Below, in pieces: positions 22,875 to 33,872 of a stretch of DNA of 64,000 nt. The stretch is taken from positions 558,001-622,000 of the forward strand of contig MU394069.1 of the NCBI GenBank assembly GCA_022578605.1, given 5' to 3'. A program made the translations under genes and the position numbers. The DNA comes from Camillea tinctor. Lineage: Eukaryota > Ascomycota > Sordariomycetes > Xylariales > Xylariaceae. Within the stretch, counting starts at the first letter, position 1. Every line of letters starts with the position of its first letter. The notes under the pieces were generated by a model. The model saw nothing but the letters and a program-made list of their open reading frames with translations, made no database searches and was not told where the DNA came from.

Positions 22875-25800
22875 TCACGACCACTTCAAAACCCACTTGT
22901 GGTTCCACGCTCCATCAGCTGTGAATGCATCCAAGCCAGTCACTTTCAACACGCTACCCCCGGCAACAAGCTCCCAATTTTTTTGGGAGACTCGTTTGTG
23001 GCCAAACTTGACTTTTGATACTTTACCCGAGACACCCAACACTGTCACGTTGCCAAGGGCGTTAGGATCCGCGAAAGACCCCCAGTGGTGCACCCGCAGA
23101 GACGACTCAGAGACAGAGAACTACAATCATCATTAATTAAAAGCTTTCTCAAAAGATAGAAAAAGGGAAAGGGAAGGGGTAAAAGGAGAGAAACTTACAT
23201 TCACCCACGCCGATGCCTCTGGCGAAATACTCTCCCCATCATCCAAGTACAAACATCCCTCTGCCTCCCCATTTCTATCGAGAGCCACGAGCAGAGACCA
23301 AGGCGTCATTCTAACCTCTGCGGTAGTAAGCCTGGCCTCTTGCATCGGCAGCACATGGCCGCCTCGCACATACAGCGGAATGTGGCCCAGCGGCGCATCA
23401 ATCGTCACATTCTGCCCTGCAGCAACGTTCGTGATAGCCGTCTGATTATACCAATCATACCATACCGTTTCCCCTGCAGACCCAACACCAGGGAACACCC
23501 CATCCACGGTGCTCGCGCCCTCGGTAAGACAAGGCGTAACCAGCAGCGCCGGACCGAGCAAGAACTGCCTATCCGCAGCTGCCAGCCAGGGTTCTTCGGG
23601 GAACTCCCATGCGAGGGCACGCATGGTAGTAGACCCCGTAGTGTGGCTGAGATAGAAAGTCGTATACAAGTAGGGCAGCAGCGCGTACCGGATGCGCATG
23701 GCGGTGCGGCTGGCCTCCGCAACTGACGGCCAGATGTACGGTTCCTGGCTCACGGCATTGACGTCGTTGTGGTTGCGGTAGAAGGGGAAGAAGGCCGAAA
23801 GCTGCATCCACCGGTTACATAGCTCCTCGTGAGAGTCTTCGGCGAAGCCGCATGTGTCGACGCCGAACATGGGGATTCCGTAGAGGGCGAAAGAGAGGGC
23901 CTGCGGAATCGAGAAGAATAGCCAAGGCCAAGCAGAGTAGTTGTCGCCACTGTTAAGAATGAAATTAGTCAATTTGTTTCTTGTAAGAGGTGTGAATAAT
24001 GGGATATATAGGTTACTTACCCCCAATGACCCGCTACCTTACCAGAGCCAACTAGAGTTGACCGTCCAATGATGAAAGGTCGCTTTCCGGGGAAGACATT
24101 GAGAAGAGCATAATACGTCGCATTCAGGATCTGATGCCCGAAGGCATTGTGAAAGTCATATTCAAGAGGCCCACCGTGATGTGTGGCATTAGGGCTGATG
24201 GTATTACCAGCAAGTTCACCCTTTTCATTGTTGATAGCATACGGTGGATTATTCACGTCACGACCTCCCGATACTGGCGTCGCAGAGCCTATTTCCGCTA
24301 CGGCTTTTGACGTTGGGTACGACCTGTTGGCACTGCCACAACTGCCAGCACAGAAAGACGAGACTTCTGACATATCAATCCAGATGCCGTCAAAGTCCAC
24401 CTTGTTATGATATTCTGTGATCTCAGATATCCACCATCGGTTAGCACCAGTGCCATGGAACAAGGCGCCAATCCAGTCACCCCATACTATTTTCAGTTAG
24501 AACATGAGCATCCTCTATGATAAATCCCAGGGGACAAACCGGCAGGACCAGGCCAGACTTGACCAATATATATAGATCCGTCTGGGTTTAGAACGAAAGC
24601 CTTCTGTTCAACGCCGCGGTCAAAGGGTGGGTAAGCATCACTTGCGTTGGTTGGATCGGGTGCATACACTCCAGAGTCGATGATTGGAACATAATGTCGA
24701 TTACTGCCATGGAGCTTCGATAGAAATTCGAGTGCCTTGTCGTAACCAAAGTTTACCGGATCATTCTCAAAGTCGCGATAGGCATTCATATAATCAATGT
24801 CAGCTACAATAAATACGTTAGCAAAACCAGCACAACATCGCTCTCATACCTATATATTATTGGAAAAGCCTACTCCAGATCGTCTCAATGGGGATTTCTG
24901 CTTCTGTGAAGCGATCAATAACAGCTTGCAGGTCGTCCCAGCTCTTATAGCCCCATCGACACTGATGAAATCCAAAAGTCCAGTACTGCTGCATTGCGGG
25001 CAGGCCAGTAATACTCTTTTGATACGATTTGATCACCTCAGTCGGGTTAGGGCCTGAGTAGAAGTATAGATCAATAGTACCACCTATAGCTCTCCACGTA
25101 ATATTAGAGTCTCTCAATAGGATGTCCTGCCCATGGACATTTCGCTGGAAGACGCCATGGGTGTAAGATACGTATGTTCCTGATGTATCCGTAGCATTAG
25201 GAGTATAGCGTAATGTTTCGCTGCCGTCGGTTTCAAAATACCGTGTGTCAAGATAAACAGGATGTGACCCATACAGATTTTCATCGACGATGTCAGCAAC
25301 ATCTGCGGCGTAGATTGTTCCTTGATAGAGTTAGCAGAGCATATATCAGGCTCATAAGATAGTAAACTGCGTACTCGTAAGGTTGTTGCCGAGTCTGAAG
25401 CTATGAATTGTCTCACCAAGGCCGTACAGGTTATAGTTCTTCGGAAGGGATGAAGAAAACTCGATAAATTGATCTTCAAATACGATGTGGGACCCTTCGG
25501 TTGAGAACAGCACATCTCCAGTGCTCCTCCTGATGACTTTGAATGAGAAAGAAGGCTCATTACTCCAAGTAAATTCAAGATCGGGAGCCAGGAAAAAGTC
25601 CCACTCTGGCTTGGGCTTTGCGATTATTTCCTCGGGGAGTATGAACCAGGTGTGGTTCCCCGGGCCAATATACTTTGGCAAGATCTCAACATGTAGTCGG
25701 TCGTCTGTTTGGTACTCGACAATGAGAGTGAGGGCAGCAATATCATTCCCATAGACATTACAAGCATCACCAGCCAAAACAAGATCTGCTATTATCCCGA

Positions 25801-26317
25801 AGATGGTCTCCTGCACATTTAAGGCCTTGTATCCGGGGCACACTTCCTGAGCATTGACGGCCTGTGGATCAGCAATGTTGGGGATGAAAGTAATATCCAC
25901 ATCATCATCAGCGGCGGCGGTGGCCGGTGATTCAAGATTCAGGTGTGGTGTGGATATGACGTCGGTGGTAACTCTCAGACTTAGGACTAAGGCGGAAAGA
26001 CCGGTGAGTGAAGCAATGAACAACAAGATTGCTCGGGTCATGGTCCCGGGACGACTGGCCTGGCTAGCAGAGAACTGATAGTAGATAAACGAAGCAGAAG
26101 AAAACACAGCAATAACATAGAGAAGCTGAGAGGCGGGGGCTAACTGATAATACCAGAGATCGAGCTTGTTTAAGAACATATTGAAGAAAATCAAGGGGCT
26201 ACAGGTGGCGGGCAAGGTCTCGGGAGCCATGATATAGCTCACCCCCTCTTGAGGATGGCCATGGCCGTCCATTGGAAAGGCCTCGGCCTCTCCAACGTCG
26301 TGGTGGTGTACGTGCAT
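22875..26317 (-). CDS. Glycoside hydrolase family 31 alpha-glucosidase-like protein with N-terminal membrane anchor
   Basis: Six exons (minus strand): 26317-25375, 25320-24874, 24803-24540, 24486-24021, 23949-23199 and 23120-22875, joining to 1038 residues. GH31 signatures are complete: the YGLGE segment before the first intron, the HQCRWGY barrel start, WTDIDYM created by splicing, the catalytic nucleophile Asp589 in GIWIDMSE, and the acid/base Asp709 in HWGGDNYSAW. C-terminal beta domains follow (PLYVRGGHVLP, YLDDGESI). Family members remove terminal alpha-glucose or related sugars from starch, glycoproteins or oligosaccharides. Unusually, the N-terminus is not a signal peptide. A His/Asp-rich start is followed by two hydrophobic segments (about 62-81 and 93-114), suggesting a membrane-anchored enzyme. 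Many NxT/S sequons suggest the catalytic part is lumenal or external. Sugar specificity is uncertain. Confidence 0.88.
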
Positions 26318-27530
26318 GAGACAAGAGGGAATATTCGTTGTAAGGGGAAACGAGTGTAGAGTGGTGTGGTTATGTAGTTGTGAGAGTGATGGAGAACTAG
26401 GTTACTTTAGTTACAGCACCTTCGGGTTCAAGCTTTATGTACCCCTCAGTGTAAACCCATACCTTCCCAGACAATGTGCATGCCTTCTCCAACTATAAAC
26501 CCTGTTTAAACTTTAATGGTGTGCTAAAGGTATAAAGCACGATCGACATATACGTCAACGATGGAAAGACCAAGCAACAGATGGGTACACAGTATTTAAA
26601 AAGAGGTTATGAATTATGAATTATGAATTGGAGTTGAAGTACAAGAACTCTTGGGACAAGCAACTGTTCGTTGCGGGGAAGCTATAGCAAGGGCTCTGGG
26701 GTTACAGGGGTTCCCCACCGCCAAAAAGGCCCAACATTGGAGTGATTACCTGCGCTATATTTGACTTGCATATCTTCAGATCGGGATTTCATTTTGGTGT
26801 TATACCACTTATACGAAGTATACTTACAACTTGCATGTTGAGGTTGAGTACGAGACGTATTTAACTGACCTATGGCAAGGCACTTATGTATTCATATGAG
26901 CTTCGTAACCCGGGACTTGATATGCATGAAGAAACCCGTAAGCATTAGTTCGGCAATATAAATTTTGGTTATGTCATAACTGCAACACTACCTGGTAAGT
27001 AAGGTATTTATACAAGACTTGATATCTCTGAATAATCTAGGTTACCTACTATGTAGTTTTTGTACAGGTGACATTGGATTATTTAAAGTTGGCACAATCG
27101 GTTCATGGCTTTATTTAACGCAAGGTACCCGTTAACCTAGGAGGAGGGGGGAAGGTTCCATTTGATAGTTGTGTAAGGTGTATAGCTACTACACTTAAAT
27201 ACTAAGTACACTATAAGTTAACCTAGTAGGTAGTAGGAGTGGGGCTAAGCTTACTTTAGTGCCACCCTTTTGCTAGCAAGCAAGGTTCCAATTGCTTGAC
27301 CTGCCATGACCTCCAAAGTCTTAAACTTTTCGATTTCCAATTGGAACTAAACAACAACCCATTCATCATCATTCCAACTCCTTCCACATAGCCAACCAAC
27401 CTTACTTACTATCTACCTCTAGGCTTTCTACACAACATTATCCGCATCAAATTTCATCAAAACGCCCCTAACACAATAAATAAATAGAACGAAAGACGAA
27501 TAATCCATATCACCCAAGCCTCTAGCTACC
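26318..27530. other. Divergent promoter region between GH31 and YTH1
   Basis: This 1.2-kb region lies between the start codons of two divergent genes and must carry both promoters. It is AT-rich, with several TAGGT/ACCTA words. The 100 bases before 27531 are C/A-rich, as in many fungal 5' UTRs. No ORF is supported. Confidence 0.5.
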
Positions 27531-28436
27531 ATGGCGGCCGCCACCGCGACAGCGATGCCCTCCCCTTCCGAGCTCGCCCAGCAGATTCTGCAGCACCGGG
27601 CACCAAGCTACACCTTCAGCTTCTCGCCCTTCCTCCGCGCCACCTATGGCCACGGCTTCCCTCCGAATCCCACCCTCTGCAAAGCCTTTCTCGCCGGCCA
27701 CTGCCCCCTAGGCTCTTCCTGTCCCGAACGCCACGACACCAATTCCTCCACACCCGCCTTCGACGTCTCCGGCCTATCCCCGCAGCAACAGCAAATCCAA
27801 CAGCAGCAACAAGCCCAACTCCAACAACAACAGCAGCAACAACAAGCGGCCGGCGCGGCCGGCGCGAACGCGAGCTACAACTCGCTAGTGTGCAAGCACT
27901 GGCTGCGGGCGCTGTGCAAGAAAGGCGAAGGCTGCGAGTTCCTGCACGAGTACAACCTGCGCAAGATGCCCGAGTGCAACTTCTTCGTGCGCAACGGGTA
28001 CTGCTCCAACGGCGACGAGTGCCTGTATCTGCACATCGACCCCCAGAGCAAGCTGCCCCCCTGCCCCCACTACGACATGGGCTTCTGCCCCCTCGGCCCC
28101 AACTGCAGCAAGAAGCACGTGCGCCGCAAGCTGTGCCTCTACTACCTCGCCGGCTTCTGTCCCGAGGGCCGCCTGCGCTGTCGTGAGGGCGCGCACCCCC
28201 GCTGGGACAAGAATCTCGAGAGGCCTGTCGCCAAGAGCGAGCTGGTCAGTGATGAGGCGAGGGGAGGTGCCGATGGGTTCGATGAGGACGGGCAGCATCG
28301 GGAGTTTGGCATGGGTGGTGGGAGGAGGGATCGCGATGATAAGGGTGGGCGGGGAGATCGGTTCGGTGGCGGGAGGGGAGGACGGTGGAGAGGCAGGGGG
28401 GATAGGAAGTTTAGAGGCGGCAGAGGGCATCATTGA
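27531..28436 (+). CDS. YTH1: mRNA 3'-end-processing protein Yth1 (CPSF30 orthologue)
   Basis: An intronless 301-residue protein with five CCCH zinc fingers in the Yth1/CPSF30 arrangement: finger 1 near residues 50-68 (CKAFLAGHCPLGSSCPERH), then fingers at 121-139, 149-168, 178-196 and 202-222. The four C-terminal fingers are evenly spaced by short linkers. Finger 5 is slightly expanded (C-x6-C-x4-H). Yth1 is a subunit of the cleavage and polyadenylation factor and contacts the AAUAAA-type signal and Fip1 in the nucleus. Between fingers 1 and 2 is a poly-Gln stretch (about 85-105), a common fungal insertion. The last 50 residues are rich in Arg, Gly and Asp (RGG-type), which may add RNA affinity. 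The start ATG lies in CTACCATGG, a good context. Confidence 0.93.
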   Translation: MAAATATAMPSPSELAQQILQHRAPSYTFSFSPFLRATYGHGFPPNPTLCKAFLAGHCPLGSSCPERHDTNSSTPAFDVSGLSPQQQQIQQQQQAQLQQQQQQQQAAGAAGANASYNSLVCKHWLRALCKKGEGCEFLHEYNLRKMPECNFFVRNGYCSNGDECLYLHIDPQSKLPPCPHYDMGFCPLGPNCSKKHVRRKLCLYYLAGFCPEGRLRCREGAHPRWDKNLERPVAKSELVSDEARGGADGFDEDGQHREFGMGGGRRDRDDKGGRGDRFGGGRGGRWRGRGDRKFRGGRGHH

Positions 28437-29590
28437 GACGCGGTTGCTTAAGATGACAGCATGGTGTGTCTAGTAAGGGGTATAGGCATGGAGGAAAGGG
28501 ACGGAGGGGGAATGAGTGGAAACGAGCGAAACGACCGTCTGAAAGCAGAATGACCTCCACGACACAATTTGGCCTACATCATCGATTCATCTAACTCAGG
28601 TTACCACGAATCTAGATCAGCCCGACTCTAAGACTTTGGACTACGGCAACATTTTGGTCCTACGATCGGGTCCGGAAACTAACTTCCTCCCTCCTTCTCT
28701 TCTCACATTCTCTCGATTCGTCTCCCTACATGGGTAGAAATGAGAATATCTATACGGGAGCTGGTCTATCGTCAATTCCCTCTCACGCTCCGCGGTACAC
28801 CCCACCTCCGAGAGAAAGAGAAAGTTTAATGTTAAGAGCATGACCAAGTTGGTTAGGACAATGGGGTGACAGACGAAACAGTATACAATACTTTGATGAG
28901 AGGAGATAGTGGCTGTGATAGTAGTTCACTGATATATCCTTGTCAAATACGCAGATGGATTAGGCAATGAATGAAAAACAAGTATAAAGGAATAGGATAT
29001 GGAGCCCATCTATCTACTTCTTTTCTCTCGAGAGAAAGAGGGTAGAGAACAAGGAGCCACAGAAAAATGAAATGAAGTGCAATAAAATCTACATTTTAAA
29101 AATCCAGTCTCCCCTGAATTTAAAAACCTATAGTAAACAGCGTGTCCCCTATTTCGTAAACCCTCTAACATGTCTCTTTAATATATATATATAATGCAGA
29201 TGTTGCTTTCCTTTCCATTTCTAATTCTTGCCCTTCTTTCTTTCTCTCTCTTGTTATAAAACCCTTATATACATAATAGTCCACTTACTAAGTACGTACT
29301 TAATAACCTGAGCTTAAACCTAAACCCAAACCTAATGTACCCTTCCATTCCATTCCGGCCAACCCGATCCCCCTTTCCCCTTTCCCTTAAAACCAAAAAA
29401 AGGGGGGGGAGTCAAAAATAAGAGTCCATCCATATCGTCAAGTCCGGCCTGATCCAGTTCAGTCCATCATTCCCTCCTTAGGTCTCTTCGTATCTCTCGA
29501 GAAAAGGTCAATACTTCATTCCCACCCCCTCGTCCAGTCCCTACCTCCCTAACCCCTTTCCCCCTTCCCTTCCTCCTACCCCATGCAACC
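28437..29590. other. Intergenic region between convergent YTH1 and DUF1776 genes
   Basis: This holds the 3' flanks of two convergent genes. An AT repeat lies at 29183-29193, with pyrimidine-rich runs near 29200-29250 and 29510-29580. I find no gene. Confidence 0.5.
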
Positions 29591-31295
29591 CTAAACCTCC
29601 TTCCACACATTCGCCCCACTATCAATCCCCTCCTCCCCCTCCTCCTCCTCCATCCCTTTCACTGCCACAAACTCCTCGCTCTCGCTCCCCGTCCCACTAC
29701 TCTTCTCGCTACTGGCCCCACTCCCCTCCCACGCGCTCAGCTCGTCCACCCGCCTAATGCCCATCATCCAGGCCACAAGCCCGCGGGGCGCCCAGCGTCC
29801 GACAAACCCGTACAAGCCGGCGCCGAGCCCGACGCGCACGACGGGGCTCGCGTCCGACCCGTCGAGCACGTCGAAGACGGCGTTATGCAGGTCGCGCAGC
29901 GACGACCCGCGGAGGCCGCGCACGCGGCCGGCGGCGATGGCCGACGTGGACTGAGAGACGTAGTTGCGGGCGAAGGCGTGGCGGGCGGCCTCGGGCCAGT
30001 GGCGGGTCTCGGCGGTGGAGAGCAGGTTCGAGGTGTGCGCCGGGTGGTGGTGGGGGGTGAAGCTGCTGAAGTCGAAGGTGCCGAGCTGGATGTGGGTGAC
30101 GGGGATGTTGAGGGGGCGCAGCTCGGCGGAGAGGACCTCGGTGAAGGCCGAGAGGGCGGAGCACACGGTGGCTTCGGGGGCGTGGAAGGGCGGGTTGATG
30201 GAGGAGATGATGGAGGGGGTGAGGACGAGGACTTTAGGCGGGGAGGCCTTCTCGCCGTGGGGGGTTATGCGCGAGGTGAGCAGGGGGAGGAAGGATTGGA
30301 TGGTCAGGATCGGGTGGAGGAGGTGGGTGTTGAAGAGGTCGGCGAAGCTCGAGGGCGGGATCGTGGCGATGGGTGAGGTTTGGTAGTTGAGCGAGGGGAT
30401 CAATATGACGGATGTCAGGGAAAGGTAGTTAGGGTTGGCTCGTGGGACGGGGGCGTGCGGTGTTTGCAGATATGTGACGAAATGCTCGATAGAGGTTCCG
30501 GCGCTCGGGGGCTATATGGTAGAGGTAGGGGGGCGACATGTCAGCACGGTGTGATTTCATATACGAATACTCTCTGGGGAAAGGAGACAGGTATGGAGAG
30601 AGAGAAAAGAGAACAGAGCACCTACGTCAGTGATGTCCACACCGAGGGGCTTAATGTCGGGGCGGGAAACCCCCTGAACCATCATCTCCTCCTCGATCGA
30701 GTTGCAGACGATGTAGACGATGAAGCCCCTCCTTTCCAGATCTAGCGAGAGGGCTTTAGTAAGAGGCAGTGTCGGTGAGCCGGCGATGACTACCACCTCC
30801 TGCCGCCCGCCGTTGCGCGCACGCTTAGCCCGGCGGGGCTTTTTAGACAGCTTATTACGCCGCACGATCCTGTACGTGGTGTAGACCGAGATAACGACGA
30901 CGGCGCCGCAGAGATACTGGTGGCGGACTACCCAGTCGTGGGCGCGCTCGTAGGCGGACATAGGCACGGTTGACTCGACCGGAGGCGGCGGCCGGGCAGG
31001 GAATCGAGCGCGGGCATACTCGGGTAGCCAGGAAGCGGACGAGAGCGAGTCACGGACACCGTCGGCAGCCTGCTCGACGGCCTTGTCGATGTAGTCGGCG
31101 ACATCGCTAGAATATCGCTTGATCTGGTTGGGTATGGACGAAAGCTATTCGCACGGGAGACACACGACGCACACACCGCCTCTGTCATTAGCTTGTTCTG
31201 GTTTATTTTGCTTTGCCCTGTCATGACTATACAGTGACTTTATTTATATACTAGGTACCTACCAGGTCCAGGAACTGTTGATCGTCTGCGGACAT
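29591..31295 (-). CDS. DUF1776 family protein (SDR-like fold; related to yeast YNL181W/Pbr1)
   Basis: Three exons: 31295-31263 (11 codons), 31144-30626 and 30511-29591, all phase 0, giving 490 residues. The tiny first exon reads MSADDQQFLDL and continues with LSSIPNQIKRYSSDV, typical of the family start. A single hydrophobic segment near residue 75 (LCGAVVVISVYTTYRIV) suggests membrane anchoring. It is followed by a Rossmann-like part (EVVVIAGSPTLPLTKALSLDLERRGF is the nucleotide-binding-like turn) and by YQTSPIATIPPSSFADLFNTHLL and VLVLTPSII. The fold is that of short-chain dehydrogenases, but a standard catalytic YxxxK is not obvious. Family members are fungal; yeast Pbr1 is linked to heme or mitochondrial function. 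The C-terminus is acidic low complexity. Confidence 0.78.
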
Positions 31296-32258
31296 GACGA
31301 AATGGTTTTTTTCTTTTGTTTATATTATTGTTGTTTTTATTCCGTTTCTATAGGGATATCGAAACTTGGTTTGGCATACAAAGGAAAGAGGGAAAGAAAA
31401 AAAAAGAAAAAAAAGGGTATATATAGACTGATATGAGAAGAACAAGGTTCTGACTTGGGAGTATGATTCTGCAGGTTATGTAAGTAAAGTAAAGTTAAAA
31501 TAAAATTCGTTCCTCGATAAACTAGGTACAGAATAAGATCGATAAGAAATATCCTCCGCACTCTGCCCCCAGACGTGCTGGCTAGCGTGATGTTTGATAA
31601 GCAAGCACATGGATTGTCCACTAACTCCGTACATTAGTGAGGGGAAAAGCAGCCGCCACCAGCTGGTCCCTAGAGTTCCCCTACTGTTTCAATAATGGGA
31701 CCAACTAATCTCCAAATCGTGTAGCTACAGCACTCGTTTCCAAGCTCGAGCATGAGCATGAGCATGAATTCTATACCGTACCCTGTGTTAACCCCTCAAT
31801 TTTACTGCACTGTAATCGAATGTTTCTTTTTTTTTTCTAAACAAACCGAATCCACCTACCTCTTCTTTTACCATTTTGTTATCGAATTCAACACTCATTA
31901 ATTGTTGTCCATATTTCCCCGCCTACGGTATAGCAATGCAGTATCCTAGGTTAGCTGAATACAAAGTCACGCAGATAAACATAGAAAGTAAACAAAAATT
32001 TCGGGGTAGAGAAATAAACATATGACGTATGTAGTAGCACCTAGCAAAGGTCCTATAGACAGAGTAGCTAGGTACTGTAACTAACCCCAGCCCATCATTG
32101 ATGTCCCATATTCATACGCTCCAATTGCCCCGATTTCGTTCTTCAGTTCTTGTCTACGTATACCTTAACAGATAAACCGCAGAAACCCCGTGTTTGCAAC
32201 CCCTTCCAGAGAGCTCCAAGACGGGTGGGGTAACAGAGCCATGGCAGGAAGCAAACTC
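31296..32258. other. Intergenic spacer, about 1 kb
   Basis: The upstream region of the DUF1776 gene and the 3' flank of the small-protein gene. It contains poly-A/T runs (for example 31395-31416) and ACCTACC/TAGGTA words. A 94-codon frame on the minus strand (31337-31621) is not supported. Confidence 0.5.
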
Positions 32259-32733
32259 TTACCTACGGCCCGAGCCCGACGACGACTGCGAGCCGCCCGA
32301 GGGTGGCGTGTAAGTAGAGCCGCCGGAGCCGTTGTTGTAGTACGTGCTACCGTTGGGGTTGGAGTAGTAGTACGAGCCGTCACTATTTTCCCCCGTTGTT
32401 TATTAGTATAACCAGATACCTACATACACTAACTCCTACCTTGTAAGAGGAGAGGAGAAATAGACTGAGGAAGAGAGAAATAACAAAGTAAAAATCATAC
32501 TTGTTAGAGTAATGGTACGAGTTGGAGTTTGAGGCGCTGCTGCCGTAGTCCCGAGCGCAGTAGTGGTTGCCCTACAGTAAGTTAGTAAGTGAGGTTAATA
32601 AAAGAAAACAGACAGGACAATCCCAAGTTATAGACGAGTATAGATAGGGAATAGGTAGGTAAGTAGGTAGGCAAGAACTCACCTGGCTGTTGGTGCCAGA
32701 GCTCTTGTACGAGTATCCCTGATTGCTAGGCAT
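32259..32733 (-). CDS. Conserved small Ser/Tyr/Asn/Gly-rich fungal protein (81 aa)
   Basis: Three exons: 32733-32683, 32571-32501 and 32382-32259, joining to 81 residues with stop at 32259-32261. The protein starts MPSNQGYSYKSSGTNSQ, continues GNHYCARDYGSSASNSNSYH and ends in a repeat-like tail (DGSYYYSNPNGSTYYNNGSG, then a Thr/Pro/Ser/Gly tail). It matches my memory of a short, well conserved hypothetical protein found across filamentous ascomycetes. No signal peptide, membrane segment or catalytic motif is seen, and only one Cys. The sequence is low complexity and Tyr-spaced, a composition that can form condensates or hydrogels, but this is only an inference. Both introns have normal GT-AG ends (GTGAGT..TGTAG, GTATGA..AATAG). 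The gene is easily missed because no exon is a long ORF. Confidence 0.72.
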
Positions 32734-32887
32734 TTTTGCTTTTGCTAGATAGCAAGGTGAGAGGCTTTTCGGAAATCAAGTGGTGGTGATGAATGAGTGA
32801 GTTGTATATCTCAGACGGGAGACGGTGTTTTGGGTTGAGAATGGTGGGAAGAAAAAAAAAGGAAAAGGAAGAAGAAAAAGTAAACAA

Positions 32888-32911
32888 AGAGAGAGAGAGA
32901 GAGAGAGAGAG
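32888..32911. repeat. (AG)n microsatellite
   Basis: About 12 uninterrupted AG dinucleotides, located in the 5' flank of the small Ser/Tyr-rich protein gene. Likely polymorphic in length. Confidence 0.9.
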
Positions 32912-33372
32912 GTTGGGGCAGCTTATATTAGCCCTGTTTGCTTTTCATACGTTGACGTGGAAAGTCCAAGTCTGAAGTATAGATAGTTACTATGTTGCCC
33001 AAGTATTGTACGGTAGGTGCCGGTTGCTTAAACAACAGATATCGAACCTATGGGGAGCGGGAAATCCGTTGCCGGACATGTCCCCATCGTGCCATTGAGT
33101 TCACACCGGATGCAGCTACTTACTTACACCTGCCTAGTCGTGAGCTAATTGGAACTTAATAGATGCATGCATGGATAGAACTACCAGTATAATCTTCTCT
33201 ATCTGGCCGATTGCATGTCCCGCACTGCCGACCATGCTTCATGTAAAGATAAGTCACGGTATGATACGGTACGGTACGGTGCGGTGCGGTACGGGCAAGC
33301 AAATATGATCATATACATGTAACCAATCCCAATATCCGGGAAGCGGTGGACTAAATAGATCATACTATCCAT

Positions 33373-33416
33373 TGCGTGGACGGACGTGGCGCTATTCCGC
33401 ATCTTCCGTCCACGCA
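33373..33416. repeat. Perfect 12-bp inverted repeat, 20-nt loop
   Basis: The arm TGCGTGGACGGA at 33373-33384 is exactly complementary to TCCGTCCACGCA at 33405-33416. The stem is GC-rich (8 of 12) inside an AT-rich spacer and could form a hairpin in RNA or bind a dimeric factor. Confidence 0.75.
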
Positions 33417-33872
33417 GCTAGGATACCCTAGGCAAGTAGGTTTTTCTATCGTAAGAGTCAAGTCGGTGAACAGAGCCAAAAAGAAACGCAGACGGAATAC
33501 ATTAACCACGACAGGAATAGAGAGCTGGTCTAGGTCGTCCTATCTTGTTGTCTTGTCTTGTTGCCTTATTCTAGGTACCAAACCGTAGGTAAAACTAGAT
33601 ATCTAGGTAGGTAAATGAGCTGCGGATGTATCGTGATCTATCTTTCTAAATCTATCATCTTCTCTTCTGCCCCAAGTCTATGTACAGACGCGTTTGTTCT
33701 CTTGTTTGGAAACGACCGGGCTTGTGGGAGCCCTCTTCTGTCTATCGGATGAATGAGTCTCTATCCATATCGTCAGTAAAATAGCGCTGATCAAGGTAGA
33801 TATCTATGGACGACGGCACATGTTTTTTTTTTCTTTTTTTCTTTTTATTATGACATCATTCCAGATCAGTCC

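Larger units (their letters stand above)
32734..33872. other. Intergenic region with GA microsatellite and a perfect 12-bp inverted repeat
   Basis: It contains an (AG)n tract at 32888-32911 and an ACGGT-type pentamer run near 33265-33290. A perfect 12-bp inverted repeat (33373-33384 with 33405-33416) is separated by 20 bases. Poly-T occurs at 33822-33846 near the 3' end of TRR1. No gene is supported. Confidence 0.6.

Noticed and set aside
29883..30386. Long frames overlapping the DUF1776 gene on both strands
   Set aside because: They are shadows of a GC-rich exon; the three-exon DUF1776 model explains the region.
30470..30500. Apparent one-base frameshift in the DUF1776 gene
   Set aside because: On recounting the bases the frame is continuous from the acceptor at 30512 into the last exon.
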